64,000 nucleotides of DNA, taken from contig NZ_SGJB01000002.1 in NCBI RefSeq assembly GCF_006861675.1, forward strand, positions 1 to 64,000, read 5' to 3'. The notes under the pieces were generated by a model. That model saw nothing but the letters and a program-made list of their open reading frames with translations. It did no database searches and was not told the origin of the DNA. This DNA is from Peptacetobacter hominis. GTDB taxonomy: Bacteria; Bacillota; Clostridia; Peptostreptococcales; Peptostreptococcaceae. Positions 7,260-16,140 of the stretch are shown one piece after another. Every line of letters begins with the position of its first letter. Position 1 is the first letter of the stretch. The position numbers were made by a program, and so were the translations under genes.

Positions 7260-8033
7260 ATGATGCGAATTCCAAGCAAATTTTATATTAAATGTGATGA
7301 ATGTGGTAATGTAACATTGGTTGAAGTGGACAGCTTAGATTACGAAACTTCAGTGTATGACAGACCGATGAGCGAAGAAATAGAATATGACTTTCAAGGA
7401 GAAATATGTTGTGACGAGTGCCACTCATGGATAAACTTCAGCATTAGAGGATACGAATATCCAGTAGGAGCCTTTAATTTCTCGGATTCAGAATGTCATG
7501 GTGGTTGTTTTGTGGATGAGCCTATAGTAGAAATGGATTATGAATTTGATGCTGACTATTATAATGAGGCTTATGCAGAATATGAGAGAGCCGAGTCTTT
7601 ATTAGAATATAACAGAGAAAAAATCAAAAGAATGTCATCGAGAGAATTTGAATTTTTTGTTGCTGATATATTTAAAAAACTTGGTTTTATTGTAAAAATT
7701 ACACAAGCAACAAGAGATGGTGGAAAGGATATTATTGTAACAAAAGCAGACCCCATACCATATACGTTAATCGTTGAATGTAAACACTGGGGCGAAAATC
7801 ATAAGGTTGATGTCAGTGTAGTTAGGAGTGTATATGGAGTTCAGATGGCAATGCAAGCAAACCAATCGGTAATTGTTACATCTTCCAAATTCACAAAAGA
7901 TGCTCTTGCATTTGCCGAAGAACGAGAAAACTTGATGGCTTTATGGGATATAGACGATTTACTAAAACTTACAGTGAATTACAGTATGAATTTGCTAAAC
8001 CAAGAGGGGTTGAAATATGGGAAACATTTTTGA
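7260..8033 (+). CDS. Zinc-ribbon Mrr-type restriction endonuclease
   Basis: The N-terminal 90 residues carry two Cys pairs (C12/C15 and C51/C54), likely a zinc ribbon. The C-terminal half is an Mrr_cat (PD-(D/E)xK) nuclease: SREFEFFVADIFKKLGF (about 127-143), GGKDII with D157, and VECKHW with E173 and K175, followed by VVRSVYGVQMAMQA. Mrr-type enzymes cut modified or foreign DNA. The GGAGG at about 7242 supports the ATG at 7260 or the next codon. Its end overlaps the RES-domain gene by 17 bases, implying translational coupling. Codon use (CGA, CGT, ATT) differs from core genes and points to transfer. The target modification is unknown. Confidence 0.82.
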   Translation: MMRIPSKFYIKCDECGNVTLVEVDSLDYETSVYDRPMSEEIEYDFQGEICCDECHSWINFSIRGYEYPVGAFNFSDSECHGGCFVDEPIVEMDYEFDADYYNEAYAEYERAESLLEYNREKIKRMSSREFEFFVADIFKKLGFIVKITQATRDGGKDIIVTKADPIPYTLIVECKHWGENHKVDVSVVRSVYGVQMAMQANQSVIVTSSKFTKDALAFAEERENLMALWDIDDLLKLTVNYSMNLLNQEGLKYGKHF

Positions 8034-8886
8034 TTTTAGGGACATAAAAAATAGTGAACTAACTATTAGAAACACATGGAATGAATTCCGAGAATGTTTA
8101 GCAAATGGGTCGTTTTCTTATAATGAGATTGAAAAGGCTAAGAAACAAACTTTTTTAAAGGTATATGATGATCTGTTTCATAAACATTTTGGTATTGAAC
8201 ATAAAACAATTGCTCTTAAAGACTTGACAGGTAAGCTAATAGGAAGAGGCACTATATTAAAAACTGACGAAGTTCTTGATTATGAGCGTTTTCTTCCTAA
8301 AGAAGAGTATATTAAAGAAGATAATCGTTTTAGTCCTCCTCGTGTGGAATGGCTTTATTTAGCAATTGGTGATGATAATGATATACACGAATGTGCACAA
8401 GCCGAATGCCGAGCAAAAAAAGGAAATAGATTTGGATTTTGCTATTTTCAATTCGATTCTAAATATGATGAGTGTAAATTAGTAGACTTGACTATTGCGG
8501 ATGATGTTTCTTATGCAGAATTGAATGCGGATTTAGAAGAATATGGACAAGCACAAGTCAAAAGAGGTATCAAAATTGCGAAGGATTTAGGTTTTGTTCC
8601 AAAGATGAACATCAACAAAAAAGAGATTGAGGAACATTTAACTCGATGGGGTGTGTATACATATACAAAGTTACTATCAGAACAGATTTTTGAACCACTT
8701 GTTGTTTGTGATAATAAAGCAATTACTTATGCACCATTTCAAACAATAGCTCAATATTATATTTCATTGGGTTATTCTGGTATTATTTATGGGAGTACCG
8801 TATGCCCTGTAGGAAAGAACATTGTGTTGTTTGACAAGCATATGGCTTATCCGGTAGGAATAATAGAAGACTACGAAATTTTGTAA
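8017..8886 (+). CDS. RES-domain protein, probable NAD+-consuming effector
   Basis: The protein has an N-terminal region of about 70 residues, then a RES fold. Visible marks are GRG with R77, RFSPPRVEWLYLA (about 104-116), ECAQAEC with E125/E130, and the C-terminal YSGIIYGSTVCPVGKNIVLF with S260. RES proteins such as MbcT and its relatives destroy NAD+ as toxins, normally paired with an Xre/MbcA antitoxin. Here the partner is an overlapping Mrr nuclease gene and no Xre gene is seen. An abortive-infection module, with DNA sensing by the nuclease and NAD+ depletion by RES, is therefore an inference worth testing. Codon use is foreign, as in its partner. Confidence 0.75.
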   Translation: MGNIFDFRDIKNSELTIRNTWNEFRECLANGSFSYNEIEKAKKQTFLKVYDDLFHKHFGIEHKTIALKDLTGKLIGRGTILKTDEVLDYERFLPKEEYIKEDNRFSPPRVEWLYLAIGDDNDIHECAQAECRAKKGNRFGFCYFQFDSKYDECKLVDLTIADDVSYAELNADLEEYGQAQVKRGIKIAKDLGFVPKMNINKKEIEEHLTRWGVYTYTKLLSEQIFEPLVVCDNKAITYAPFQTIAQYYISLGYSGIIYGSTVCPVGKNIVLFDKHMAYPVGIIEDYEIL

Positions 8887-9110
8887 GTATACGAAATTGC
8901 TTAGACATATTCCCATAGACGGCTCGAAAACGAGAAAGGATACGGACTTGTTCCCATAAACATAAAAATATCCAAAATATTCAGCATATCCTATCGAGCC
9001 ATATGGAGAATATGGCATTATTGTCTAAAATTTAGAAGAGATAATATATAGAGATAGAGTTGAATATAATTTATATTGCTAAAAACTATTTAATAAGGAG
9101 AGAAAATTTT
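8887..9110. other. Gene-free spacer in the defence island
   Basis: No ORF with a ribosome site is present until AAGGAG at 9095-9100. GGCTCGA (8920-8926) and TCGAGCC (8995-9001) form a loose inverted pair about 70 bases apart. Their role, if any, is unknown. Confidence 0.3.
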
Positions 9111-10541
9111 ATGGAAACTGAATTATCAATTAGAAACAATCAGAATGAGATATCACAAATTATACAAGATTCAAATAATATGTATTTATCGGTTTTACAT
9201 GAAATAGGGTTACCAACAGACAATATTTTATCTTCGTTAAACGAACGAAAAATAGTAATAGCAAATCTTCCGTTTGTCTTAGAAAAAATGGATAATGAGT
9301 TGATAAGGGAATCATATTATTTGTCTAAGTTTTTTGTTGCAGTATCAACAGGGTTGTTTGATGCAGCATTAAATTATTTGTGGGACGAAACGATTAAACA
9401 ATTAAGAATTAGAGTGATAAATGGAGATGTTAAGTATTTCTATGATGTTGTAATAAGTGATGAGAGAAGAAAACAATTTACTTCACCAGAAGATTTATTG
9501 AAGTTAGATGATTTTGATTTAATTAAGGGTGCATTAGAAATTGGTTTGATTACAAAAATAGGGTATAAGCATTTAGATTTCATCCGTTATATGAGGAATT
9601 GGGCAAGTGCAGCACATCCGAATCAGGAAGAATTAACAGGACTAAAATTAATTTCATGGTTAGAAACATGTATTAAAGAAGTAATTGCAACCCCACCATC
9701 AAGTATACAGGTTAAAATAGGCCGATTATTAGCAAATATTAAATCCGAAGTGATTGATGATGTTCAAGCTTCAGTAATAGTTCCATTTTTTACTGAATTA
9801 AGTATTGAAAAAGCTGATGCATTGGCGAAGGGATTTTTTGGTATATACATTGACGAAAAAACAAGTCAACAAACAAGAAGTAATATAAACAATTTAGCAC
9901 CTGAATTATGGAAAATAATATCTGAAGAAGTAAAGTCGGACTTTGGTATTAGATATGCAACATTTTTGGCAAATGGAGAGAACCAAACTAAAAATGAAGC
10001 AGAGAGGTTTTTAGAAGTTGTGGGAGGAATGTCTTATTTACCAGATACGGTAAAAGCTCCGATCATCAAAGAGTCTTTAGAAAACTTAATGATGGCTCAT
10101 AACAATTTTAATAATTTTTATAATGAACCTTCTTTTGCAAGACAATTGCGTACTGTAGTAGGTAATCATGGTACTATTCCTCAACAAATGAATTTTCAAT
10201 ATGTAAAAGTGATAGTGTCTGTATTCTTGACTAATGGTAATGGAGAAGTATGGGATGCAAACCCTATTTATATTGAATTAATTAAAAATTTTGATACAAA
10301 ACAATCATTTATTGCATTAATTTCTTTTATGTATGAATCAATAAAGAGTAAGCTACAATTTCCTTTATGCCAAAAGAAATTTATAGAAATGTTAGGATAT
10401 CTTGAATCTAATATTACATCAGACGGTGTTTTAGATTTATTAGAAGAAATTAGAGATAAAGTAAAATCTTTACATGTTATACCTGACAATGATAAATTAA
10501 TTGATAAAATAAGGTTTTTTCAAAACAATTATTTGAAATAA
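9111..10541 (+). CDS. Large helical protein with a HEPN-like RX6H motif, putative defence effector
   Basis: A longer reading starts at 9060, but the ATG at 9111 has AAGGAG ten bases upstream, giving 476 residues. The N-terminal half contains an all-helical segment ending in LDFIRYMRNWASAAHPN. R162, N163 and H169 make an RN-x5-H (RX6H) motif of HEPN ribonuclease folds, followed by a LISWLETCIKEV helix as in those folds. The C-terminal 280 residues are helical and not recognised. HEPN proteins often cleave RNA on infection. The location between an Mrr-RES pair and a Septu-like pair supports a defence role. The gene is alone between the spacer and a terminator. HEPN membership is a motif-level inference. 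Confidence 0.6.
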   Translation: METELSIRNNQNEISQIIQDSNNMYLSVLHEIGLPTDNILSSLNERKIVIANLPFVLEKMDNELIRESYYLSKFFVAVSTGLFDAALNYLWDETIKQLRIRVINGDVKYFYDVVISDERRKQFTSPEDLLKLDDFDLIKGALEIGLITKIGYKHLDFIRYMRNWASAAHPNQEELTGLKLISWLETCIKEVIATPPSSIQVKIGRLLANIKSEVIDDVQASVIVPFFTELSIEKADALAKGFFGIYIDEKTSQQTRSNINNLAPELWKIISEEVKSDFGIRYATFLANGENQTKNEAERFLEVVGGMSYLPDTVKAPIIKESLENLMMAHNNFNNFYNEPSFARQLRTVVGNHGTIPQQMNFQYVKVIVSVFLTNGNGEVWDANPIYIELIKNFDTKQSFIALISFMYESIKSKLQFPLCQKKFIEMLGYLESNITSDGVLDLLEEIRDKVKSLHVIPDNDKLIDKIRFFQNNYLK

Positions 10542-10614
10542 TTTTATCTTATGAATAATGTAAATTCTAAACTTCTTTTGTATTTAATAAAGCTCGCCAT
10601 ATTAGAGTTTGTTG

Positions 10615-10646
10615 AAGAATACTCTTGCATAAGGGTATTCTTTTTC
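10615..10646 (+). terminator. Terminator after the HEPN-like gene
   Basis: AAGAATACTCTT and AAGGGTATTCTT pair around GCAT and run into TTTTTCT. Confidence 0.8.
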
Positions 10647-11024
10647 TCTTATAATATATTAGGTTTATATAAAATATCTTTTTAAATTTGCTAGCTTTAA
10701 TATTACATTTTTAGTCTTGTAAGATTCGTTTAGTAGTGTGTAATTTCATTCTCATCTTTCTTAAAATCAGATACAAGTAGTTACTAAAGATATAATTACT
10801 GGAGAAGTTTTATACAATGTTGTAGACAGTTACAAATCTCTTTTAGATATAATAAAAAAAATAGAAATATTATAAAAGATCAGGATTATTAGGTGTATAA
10901 GTTAATTTTCCTGGTATTTTATTTTTTAATACATATTAATTACTTGTTATCATTAACATAGATTATACAACGTATCTTGTATGATGATATAATAAGAATA
11001 TATCAGATCTAAGGGGGCAGATGA
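10647..11024. other. AT-rich gap with a decayed coding fragment and a dyad
   Basis: No complete gene was found. Positions 10765-10875 hold an open, start-less frame (listed separately). Just upstream of the Septu-like operon is an 18-base dyad ATACAA-N6-TTGTAT (10964-10981), followed by GATATAAT, a possible -10 (about 10986-10993). The dyad could be an operator for the downstream pair. Nothing else is evident. Confidence 0.35.
10765..10875 (+). pseudogene. C-terminal gene fragment, unidentified
   Basis: A 36-codon open stretch reads QVVTKDIITGEVLYNVV, then DSYKSLLDIIKKIEIL and stop. It has no start codon or ribosome site, and a stop precedes it. The composition looks coding-like (amphipathic helix at the end), so it may be the tail of a deleted gene. 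It could also be chance. Confidence 0.3.
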
Positions 11025-12149
11025 ATGGAAAATGTATTTATAAAAAATATACATATAGACTCTGTAAGACATCTTAAAAATATAGAAATAAACATATCAG
11101 ATAATGAATGTAAACATATAATATTCACAGGCAAAAACGGAAGCGGAAAAACAAGCCTGATTGAAGCCTTATCAAAATATATAGAATATGTTTCTAATAA
11201 TAAATCAGAAGAAAGTAGAAACGTATTAGATATAAACTTCAACATAACAGAACCAGAAATATACAACAAATTTAACTCTGGAGAAATAATACTTGCATAC
11301 TATCAGGCAGATAGAGTATTTAAAACAGAAGAAGTTAAAAACGTAGAAAAGATAAACTTAAACGACAAATATTCAATATACGAAAAGCCGAGTTCAAAAT
11401 TCGTCAAATACCTTGTAGATATGAAAGTAACTCAGGCATTATCTTTGACTGGAAACAAAAGAGAAAAAGCAGAGCAGATAGGCAACTGGTTTATATCTCT
11501 TGAAAATCTTCTAAAGAAAATATTCAACAACAATTCGCTTGAACTTGTATTTGATGAAGATAAATTTGATTTCAGAATAAGAATAGACGGAAGAAATGAA
11601 TTTGATTTCAATACACTATCAAGTGGATATGCAGCAGTTTTGGATATAGTTGTGGATCTTATAATGAGAATGGAGAAAAACTCAAACAGAAGATTTGAGT
11701 ATAATATGCCTGGAATCGTATTGATAGATGAAATAGAGACACATCTACACCTTGAACTTCAGAGAGAAATTCTCGGACTATTGACTACTGTATTCCCTAA
11801 TATACAGTTTGTGGTTACAACACATTCTCCGTTTGTACTTAATAGTATTGAGAATGCGGTAATATACGATCTTGAAAATCATACATTTGTAAAGGATGGA
11901 CTTAATAATGTTCCTTATGATGGGATAGTTGAAGGTTATTTCAATGTAAATTCCTTATCTCAGGAACTATCGAGAAAGTTCGAGGAATACAAAAGTCTAG
12001 TTAAAAAGAAAGTATTGGAAGATGAGGATTTCGCCGAGATTCAGCGACTAGAAATATATCTTGAAGAAATACCAGATTACTTAGCACTGGATATAACTAC
12101 TCAGTATAGAGAACTTAAACAGGAATTTGAGAGGAGAACTGATTTATAA
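11025..12149 (+). CDS. Septu-like AAA/ABC-class ATPase (PtuA-type)
   Basis: A 374-residue ATPase has Walker A FTGKNGSGKTSLIEAL (G36-T43), an ABC-like LSSGYAAVLDIV signature, Walker B IVLIDEIETHLHLELQ and the His switch VVTTHSPFVLN. This is the AAA_21/OLD-like class without a visible TOPRIM domain. Its stop overlaps by one base the start of an HNH nuclease gene. ATPase plus HNH is the composition of Septu (PtuA/PtuB), in which the ATPase gates a nuclease against phage. The protein is shorter than many PtuA sequences I recall, so it may be a variant. The ATG follows AGGGGG. Codon use is closer to the host than in the Mrr-RES pair. Confidence 0.75.
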   Translation: MENVFIKNIHIDSVRHLKNIEINISDNECKHIIFTGKNGSGKTSLIEALSKYIEYVSNNKSEESRNVLDINFNITEPEIYNKFNSGEIILAYYQADRVFKTEEVKNVEKINLNDKYSIYEKPSSKFVKYLVDMKVTQALSLTGNKREKAEQIGNWFISLENLLKKIFNNNSLELVFDEDKFDFRIRIDGRNEFDFNTLSSGYAAVLDIVVDLIMRMEKNSNRRFEYNMPGIVLIDEIETHLHLELQREILGLLTTVFPNIQFVVTTHSPFVLNSIENAVIYDLENHTFVKDGLNNVPYDGIVEGYFNVNSLSQELSRKFEEYKSLVKKKVLEDEDFAEIQRLEIYLEEIPDYLALDITTQYRELKQEFERRTDL

Positions 12150-12796
12150 TGATAAAAGTAGATAGAAGTTTTCCTGCACCGAAATCTCTTGAGAAGAAAA
12201 AATCATATACTGAAGAAGATATTTTGAATCAACTTTATCACGATTTTTATGGGAAGTGTTATATATGTGGTATTGATAAACTTCAGGATCCAGAAGTAGA
12301 GCATCTTCGTCCACATAAAAATGGGAAATATGTGGATAGAAAATACGATTGGAAAAATCTATTTTTATCATGTGGACATTGTAACAGTATAAAAAATATA
12401 TCTAAATACGAAGAAAATATTATAGATTGTTGTAAAATAGATTCGGAAGAGTTTATAAGTTTTAGATTTATTGATAATAATGTTGTTGTAACAGAAAGAG
12501 ATACTGATAATTACGATGCTGTAAATACAGCGGAACTTGTATTTGATGTGTTCAATAAGAAAAATACAGGTATGAGAGTTATAAAAAGTGATATGCGACT
12601 TAGTGAACTAAAAGAAGAGATAAATGCTTTTTATGTTGCTTTGGAAAGATATAAAGAAGATAAGGGTATTATTCCAAGAAGAATTCTAAGAGGCTTTTTA
12701 AAAAGGTCATCTGCATTTGCTGAATATAAAAGAGGATATATAAGAGATAATGAAGATGAATATCCAGAACTGATGGAATACATATCGGAAAATTAG
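12149..12796 (+). CDS. HNH endonuclease, Septu-like nuclease (PtuB-type)
   Basis: A zinc-stabilised HNH core is visible: C37/C40 in CYICG, the catalytic VEHLRPHKNG with H52, DWKNLFLSCGHCNSIK with N70 and C75/C78. The remaining 130 residues are helical. The layout matches the PtuB/TIGR02646-like HNH proteins found next to PtuA ATPases. The start codon overlaps the stop of the ATPase gene (TAATG), so the two are translationally coupled and probably form one complex. No reverse transcriptase or msr/msd is present, so this is not a retron that borrows PtuAB. Confidence 0.78.
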   Translation: MIKVDRSFPAPKSLEKKKSYTEEDILNQLYHDFYGKCYICGIDKLQDPEVEHLRPHKNGKYVDRKYDWKNLFLSCGHCNSIKNISKYEENIIDCCKIDSEEFISFRFIDNNVVVTERDTDNYDAVNTAELVFDVFNKKNTGMRVIKSDMRLSELKEEINAFYVALERYKEDKGIIPRRILRGFLKRSSAFAEYKRGYIRDNEDEYPELMEYISEN

Positions 12797-12945
12797 CTAT
12801 ATCAAACTAACTTACACTATAAAATAAGTTATTATTTATTAATTATAAATATTAAAAGATTTATATTTTAATTATAATGTATATATGATAATATAATTAT
12901 ATATTTGTTATAAAATAAAAGCGTATAACTAGGGAGGAATATCAA

Positions 12946-15081
12946 ATGGCATATGAAACACCATTAACGATAGCAGAAGTTATAAAAGATATATCAAATA
13001 ATAAATATGTATTACCGTCTATACAAAGAGAATATGTATGGAATACAGACCAAATAGAAACATTATTTGATAGTCTTATGCAAGATTATCCTATTGGGAC
13101 TTTTTTATTTTGGGAAATTGAAAAAACTAAAATAGCGGAGTATGATTTTTATGAGTTCTTAAGAAACTATCATGAAAAAAACTCTGTACATAATAAAAAG
13201 ATTAATTTAAGTGGATTAGATTCTGTAACAGCAGTATTAGATGGACAACAAAGATTAACATCTATATACATTGGATTGAATGGAAGCTATGCCTACCGAT
13301 TAAAGTATAAGCAGAAGAATAACAATAATGCATATCCAATAAGAAAGTTATACTTAAATCTTATATCAGAATCTAAAGATGAAACAAATAAATTTGATTT
13401 TAGATTTCTTGTACCAGAAAAAGTAAAAAATGATGAAGAGTCTTATTGGTTTGAAGTTGGGAAAATAATGAACATGGAAAATCTTGGAGATGTAGCCACA
13501 TATGTTACAGATAATATAAGTTATTCTGAAGAATACAGATATTCAAGAGAACAAGCCAAGTTTGCAACAAATACGCTATCTCAATTACATAAGGTTATAC
13601 ACACAGAAAGAACACTTAGTTATTATAAAGAGAAGTCTTCGGAACTAGATAAGGTATTAAATATTTTTATAAGAGTGAATAGTGGTGGAACAGTACTTAC
13701 TTATTCAGATTTACTATTATCAATTGCGTCTGCACAATGGAATAACTACGATGCAAGAGAGGAAATAACTGAATTTGTAGAAGAGATAAATTCTATAGGT
13801 AATGGATTCAAAATTAATAAAGATTTTGTTTTAAAAACATCGTTAGTTTTATCTGATTTTCCAGATATAGCTTTTAAAGTAGATAACTTTAATAAGAGTA
13901 ATATGATAAAGATAGAAGAAAATTGGAACAGCATAAAAAAAGCAATAAGGCAATCTGTAAATTTAGTTTCTTCCTTTGGATATTCTGGAGAAACATTAAG
14001 TTCTAATAATGCTTTGATACCAATAGCATATTATCTATTAACAATTGGTATGCCAGATAATTTTATATACTCAAGTAATACAAAAGAAAGTAGACAAAAG
14101 ATAAAAAAATGGTTAATTTCATCTTTATTAAAGAAAACTTTTAGTGGTCAACCGGATAATGTTATAAGACCAATAAGAGAAATTATAAAAAATAATGGTT
14201 TGAATGAATTTCCTATTGATAAGATATTTAATAAATTTAAAGGAACAAATAAATCAATACAATTTTCAGAAGATGATATAGATGAATATTTATTAAATTT
14301 AAAATATGGATCAAAAGAAACTCTATCTACGTTAATGTTACTATATCCTCATCTTGATTTTAATAATAAATTTCATGAAGATCATATATATCCAAAGAGT
14401 AAATTTAAAAAATCATATTTAAGAAAAATTGGAATAGACAATGATGATATCAAAGACTATATAAATTTAGTAAATGATATAAGTAATCTACAGTTATTAC
14501 CAGCAACATTAAATGAGGAAAAACAAAATACAGATTTTGATAAGTGGTTTAAAAATCAATTTATTACAGACGAAGAAAAAAATCAGTATAGAAAAACAAA
14601 CTATATCCCAGATATGGAGTATAGTTATGAGAATTTTATTACTTTTATTAAAAAACGTAGAGAACTTATAAAATCAAAATTAAGAAAAGAACTTTTATAT
14701 AAGTCTTCAGAACGTGATATAGATGATAACTTAACTAAAATATATAATTTTGCTGAAAAATGGCTAGATAAATTTGAAAATCCTAATACAAATTATAGAG
14801 AACTAGTAGACCACTACCTTGCAGACGATTGTGAAAATCTAGGATTCAAAATGGATTGTGGAAATGCATTTGCAGAAAAATATGGAGATGCGGTTTATAA
14901 TTCTGAAGAACTGAAAAAAATAATAGATGATGTAACAGATATAGATTTACTCGGTTCTGCTATATATTCAAGATGGAGATATTTCAATCACCATGCATAT
15001 GAACCAGCTTCAATAAAATCTAAAAAAGAATCAGATTGGTTTATAATAGCATTTGAAAGAATGAAAATTCTATCAAAATAA
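12946..15081 (+). CDS. Single-chain GmrSD-type (DUF262 + HNH) modification-dependent nuclease
   Basis: The N-terminal DUF262 domain has SIQREYVWNTDQIETLFDSL (about 25-44) and VLDGQQRLTSIYIG (about 97-110), the ParB-like NTP-using motifs. A DUF1524-like HNH region has FHEDHIYPKSKF (about 477-488) and NLQLLPATLNEEKQN (about 513). GmrSD enzymes cut sugar-modified phage DNA; fused GmrS-GmrD chains of this size are common. The last 110 residues form an extra, unrecognised domain. The gene has its own AT-rich upstream region and a GGAGG ribosome site, 149 bases after the HNH gene. Whether it acts alone or with the Septu-like pair is unknown. Confidence 0.85.
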   Translation: MAYETPLTIAEVIKDISNNKYVLPSIQREYVWNTDQIETLFDSLMQDYPIGTFLFWEIEKTKIAEYDFYEFLRNYHEKNSVHNKKINLSGLDSVTAVLDGQQRLTSIYIGLNGSYAYRLKYKQKNNNNAYPIRKLYLNLISESKDETNKFDFRFLVPEKVKNDEESYWFEVGKIMNMENLGDVATYVTDNISYSEEYRYSREQAKFATNTLSQLHKVIHTERTLSYYKEKSSELDKVLNIFIRVNSGGTVLTYSDLLLSIASAQWNNYDAREEITEFVEEINSIGNGFKINKDFVLKTSLVLSDFPDIAFKVDNFNKSNMIKIEENWNSIKKAIRQSVNLVSSFGYSGETLSSNNALIPIAYYLLTIGMPDNFIYSSNTKESRQKIKKWLISSLLKKTFSGQPDNVIRPIREIIKNNGLNEFPIDKIFNKFKGTNKSIQFSEDDIDEYLLNLKYGSKETLSTLMLLYPHLDFNNKFHEDHIYPKSKFKKSYLRKIGIDNDDIKDYINLVNDISNLQLLPATLNEEKQNTDFDKWFKNQFITDEEKNQYRKTNYIPDMEYSYENFITFIKKRRELIKSKLRKELLYKSSERDIDDNLTKIYNFAEKWLDKFENPNTNYRELVDHYLADDCENLGFKMDCGNAFAEKYGDAVYNSEELKKIIDDVTDIDLLGSAIYSRWRYFNHHAYEPASIKSKKESDWFIIAFERMKILSK

Positions 15082-15117
15082 TAAATGCCAAAGTATAAAA
15101 CTCTGGCACAATATACA

Positions 15118-16026
15118 CTACAGAAAACTCTGTGTAATCTTTATAAAATCCCTGGCATATGATGTCAGGGATGTTCCTTTCTTATAGGCAATAATAAGCC
15201 TGCTGTAAATCCCCTTCTCACCGACAGAAAAAGCCATCGGCTTGTTGTCAATCTCCATATTCTTTATATAACTCTCCGGAACAAAACAAAGACCATGACC
15301 TCTTGCACACAGCTTGACAGCAGTCTCCGTACTTCTCGTATGAATCTTCACATTCGGATCTATATTGTACTTTCTGAAAAGCTCAACAGTAATCTTACCT
15401 GTAGTCTGCTCCGGAAAATGAAGTATAAATGGCTCATCCTTGATAAGAGATAGGTCAATCCATGGATGTCTGTGATTTTCCGTATCCTTTGCCTTGTATA
15501 TCAGAGGGTGATTCTGTGGAATCAGAAGAAGAATCTCCTCGTCGCACAGAGTTTCAGACTCGAGTTTCTGATGAAGTACAGTTTCATTAAAAATCGCAAA
15601 ATCTATTTTATCATCAAGCAAAAGTCTCTCCTGAATAGCGTGTGCCTCCTCCAGTAGATTTATCTTTACACCCGGATATTTTTCACAGAATTCATCCATT
15701 ACCTTTGGAACTATACACGAACTCCTCATCAGAGGAAATGCGATGTTCAGTTCTCCTGTTTTAGAATCCTTTATATCTGAAAGCTCTCTTTCCCATGCTC
15801 TTTCCAGAGATAGAACATGATTTGCATATTCCAGATATTTTCTTCCAAGATAAGTAGGCGAAAAAGAGTTTCCGTTTCTGTCAAAAATCTTTCCGCCGAT
15901 CTGTTGTTCAAGTTTCTGCAGATGTTTTGTAAGGGTTGGCTGTGATACAAAAAGCTCCTGTGCAGCCTTTGTCAGATTTTTGTGTTTTGCTATTGCTATT
16001 ATATATTCAAATTCCTGAAAGCTCAT
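15118..16026 (-). CDS. LysR-family transcriptional regulator
   Basis: An N-terminal winged helix-turn-helix (FQEFEYIIAIAKHKNLTKAA, then LFVSQPTLTKHLQKLE) is followed by a LysR substrate-binding domain. The reading frame extends upstream, but ATG 16026 has AGGAGG at the right distance and gives the usual 302 residues. The gene is divergent from the purine permease and adenine deaminase, so purines or a related metabolite may be the inducer; this is inferred from position only. Codon use is slightly more GC-rich than in neighbours. The effector cannot be read from the sequence. Confidence 0.9.
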   Translation of the reverse strand: MSFQEFEYIIAIAKHKNLTKAAQELFVSQPTLTKHLQKLEQQIGGKIFDRNGNSFSPTYLGRKYLEYANHVLSLERAWERELSDIKDSKTGELNIAFPLMRSSCIVPKVMDEFCEKYPGVKINLLEEAHAIQERLLLDDKIDFAIFNETVLHQKLESETLCDEEILLLIPQNHPLIYKAKDTENHRHPWIDLSLIKDEPFILHFPEQTTGKITVELFRKYNIDPNVKIHTRSTETAVKLCARGHGLCFVPESYIKNMEIDNKPMAFSVGEKGIYSRLIIAYKKGTSLTSYARDFIKITQSFL

Positions 16027-16082
16027 TTTCTCTCCTCCTATTCTTTTGTGGAATAAAAAATATGAAAAATATGAATTGGTAC

Positions 16083-16101
16083 TATAATTTATTTTATTAT
16101 A
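16083..16101. promoter_or_regulatory. Dyad between lysR and the purine permease
   Basis: TATAAT-N7-ATTATA is a perfect inverted repeat in the 114-base divergent intergenic region. It is a candidate LysR-type operator (A/T-rich dyad) and also contains a -10-like TATAAT. Confidence 0.35.
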
Positions 16102-16140
16102 CAATGGAAAAGTATTGATAACAAGTAAGGAGATTGAAAA

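Noticed and set aside
11025..12796. Retron that uses PtuA/PtuB
   Set aside because: There is no reverse transcriptase gene or msr/msd-like inverted structure around the pair.
16102..16140. Possible purine riboswitch before the NCS2 permease
   Set aside because: The region between the dyad and the start codon is too short, and the conserved purine-riboswitch core was not found.
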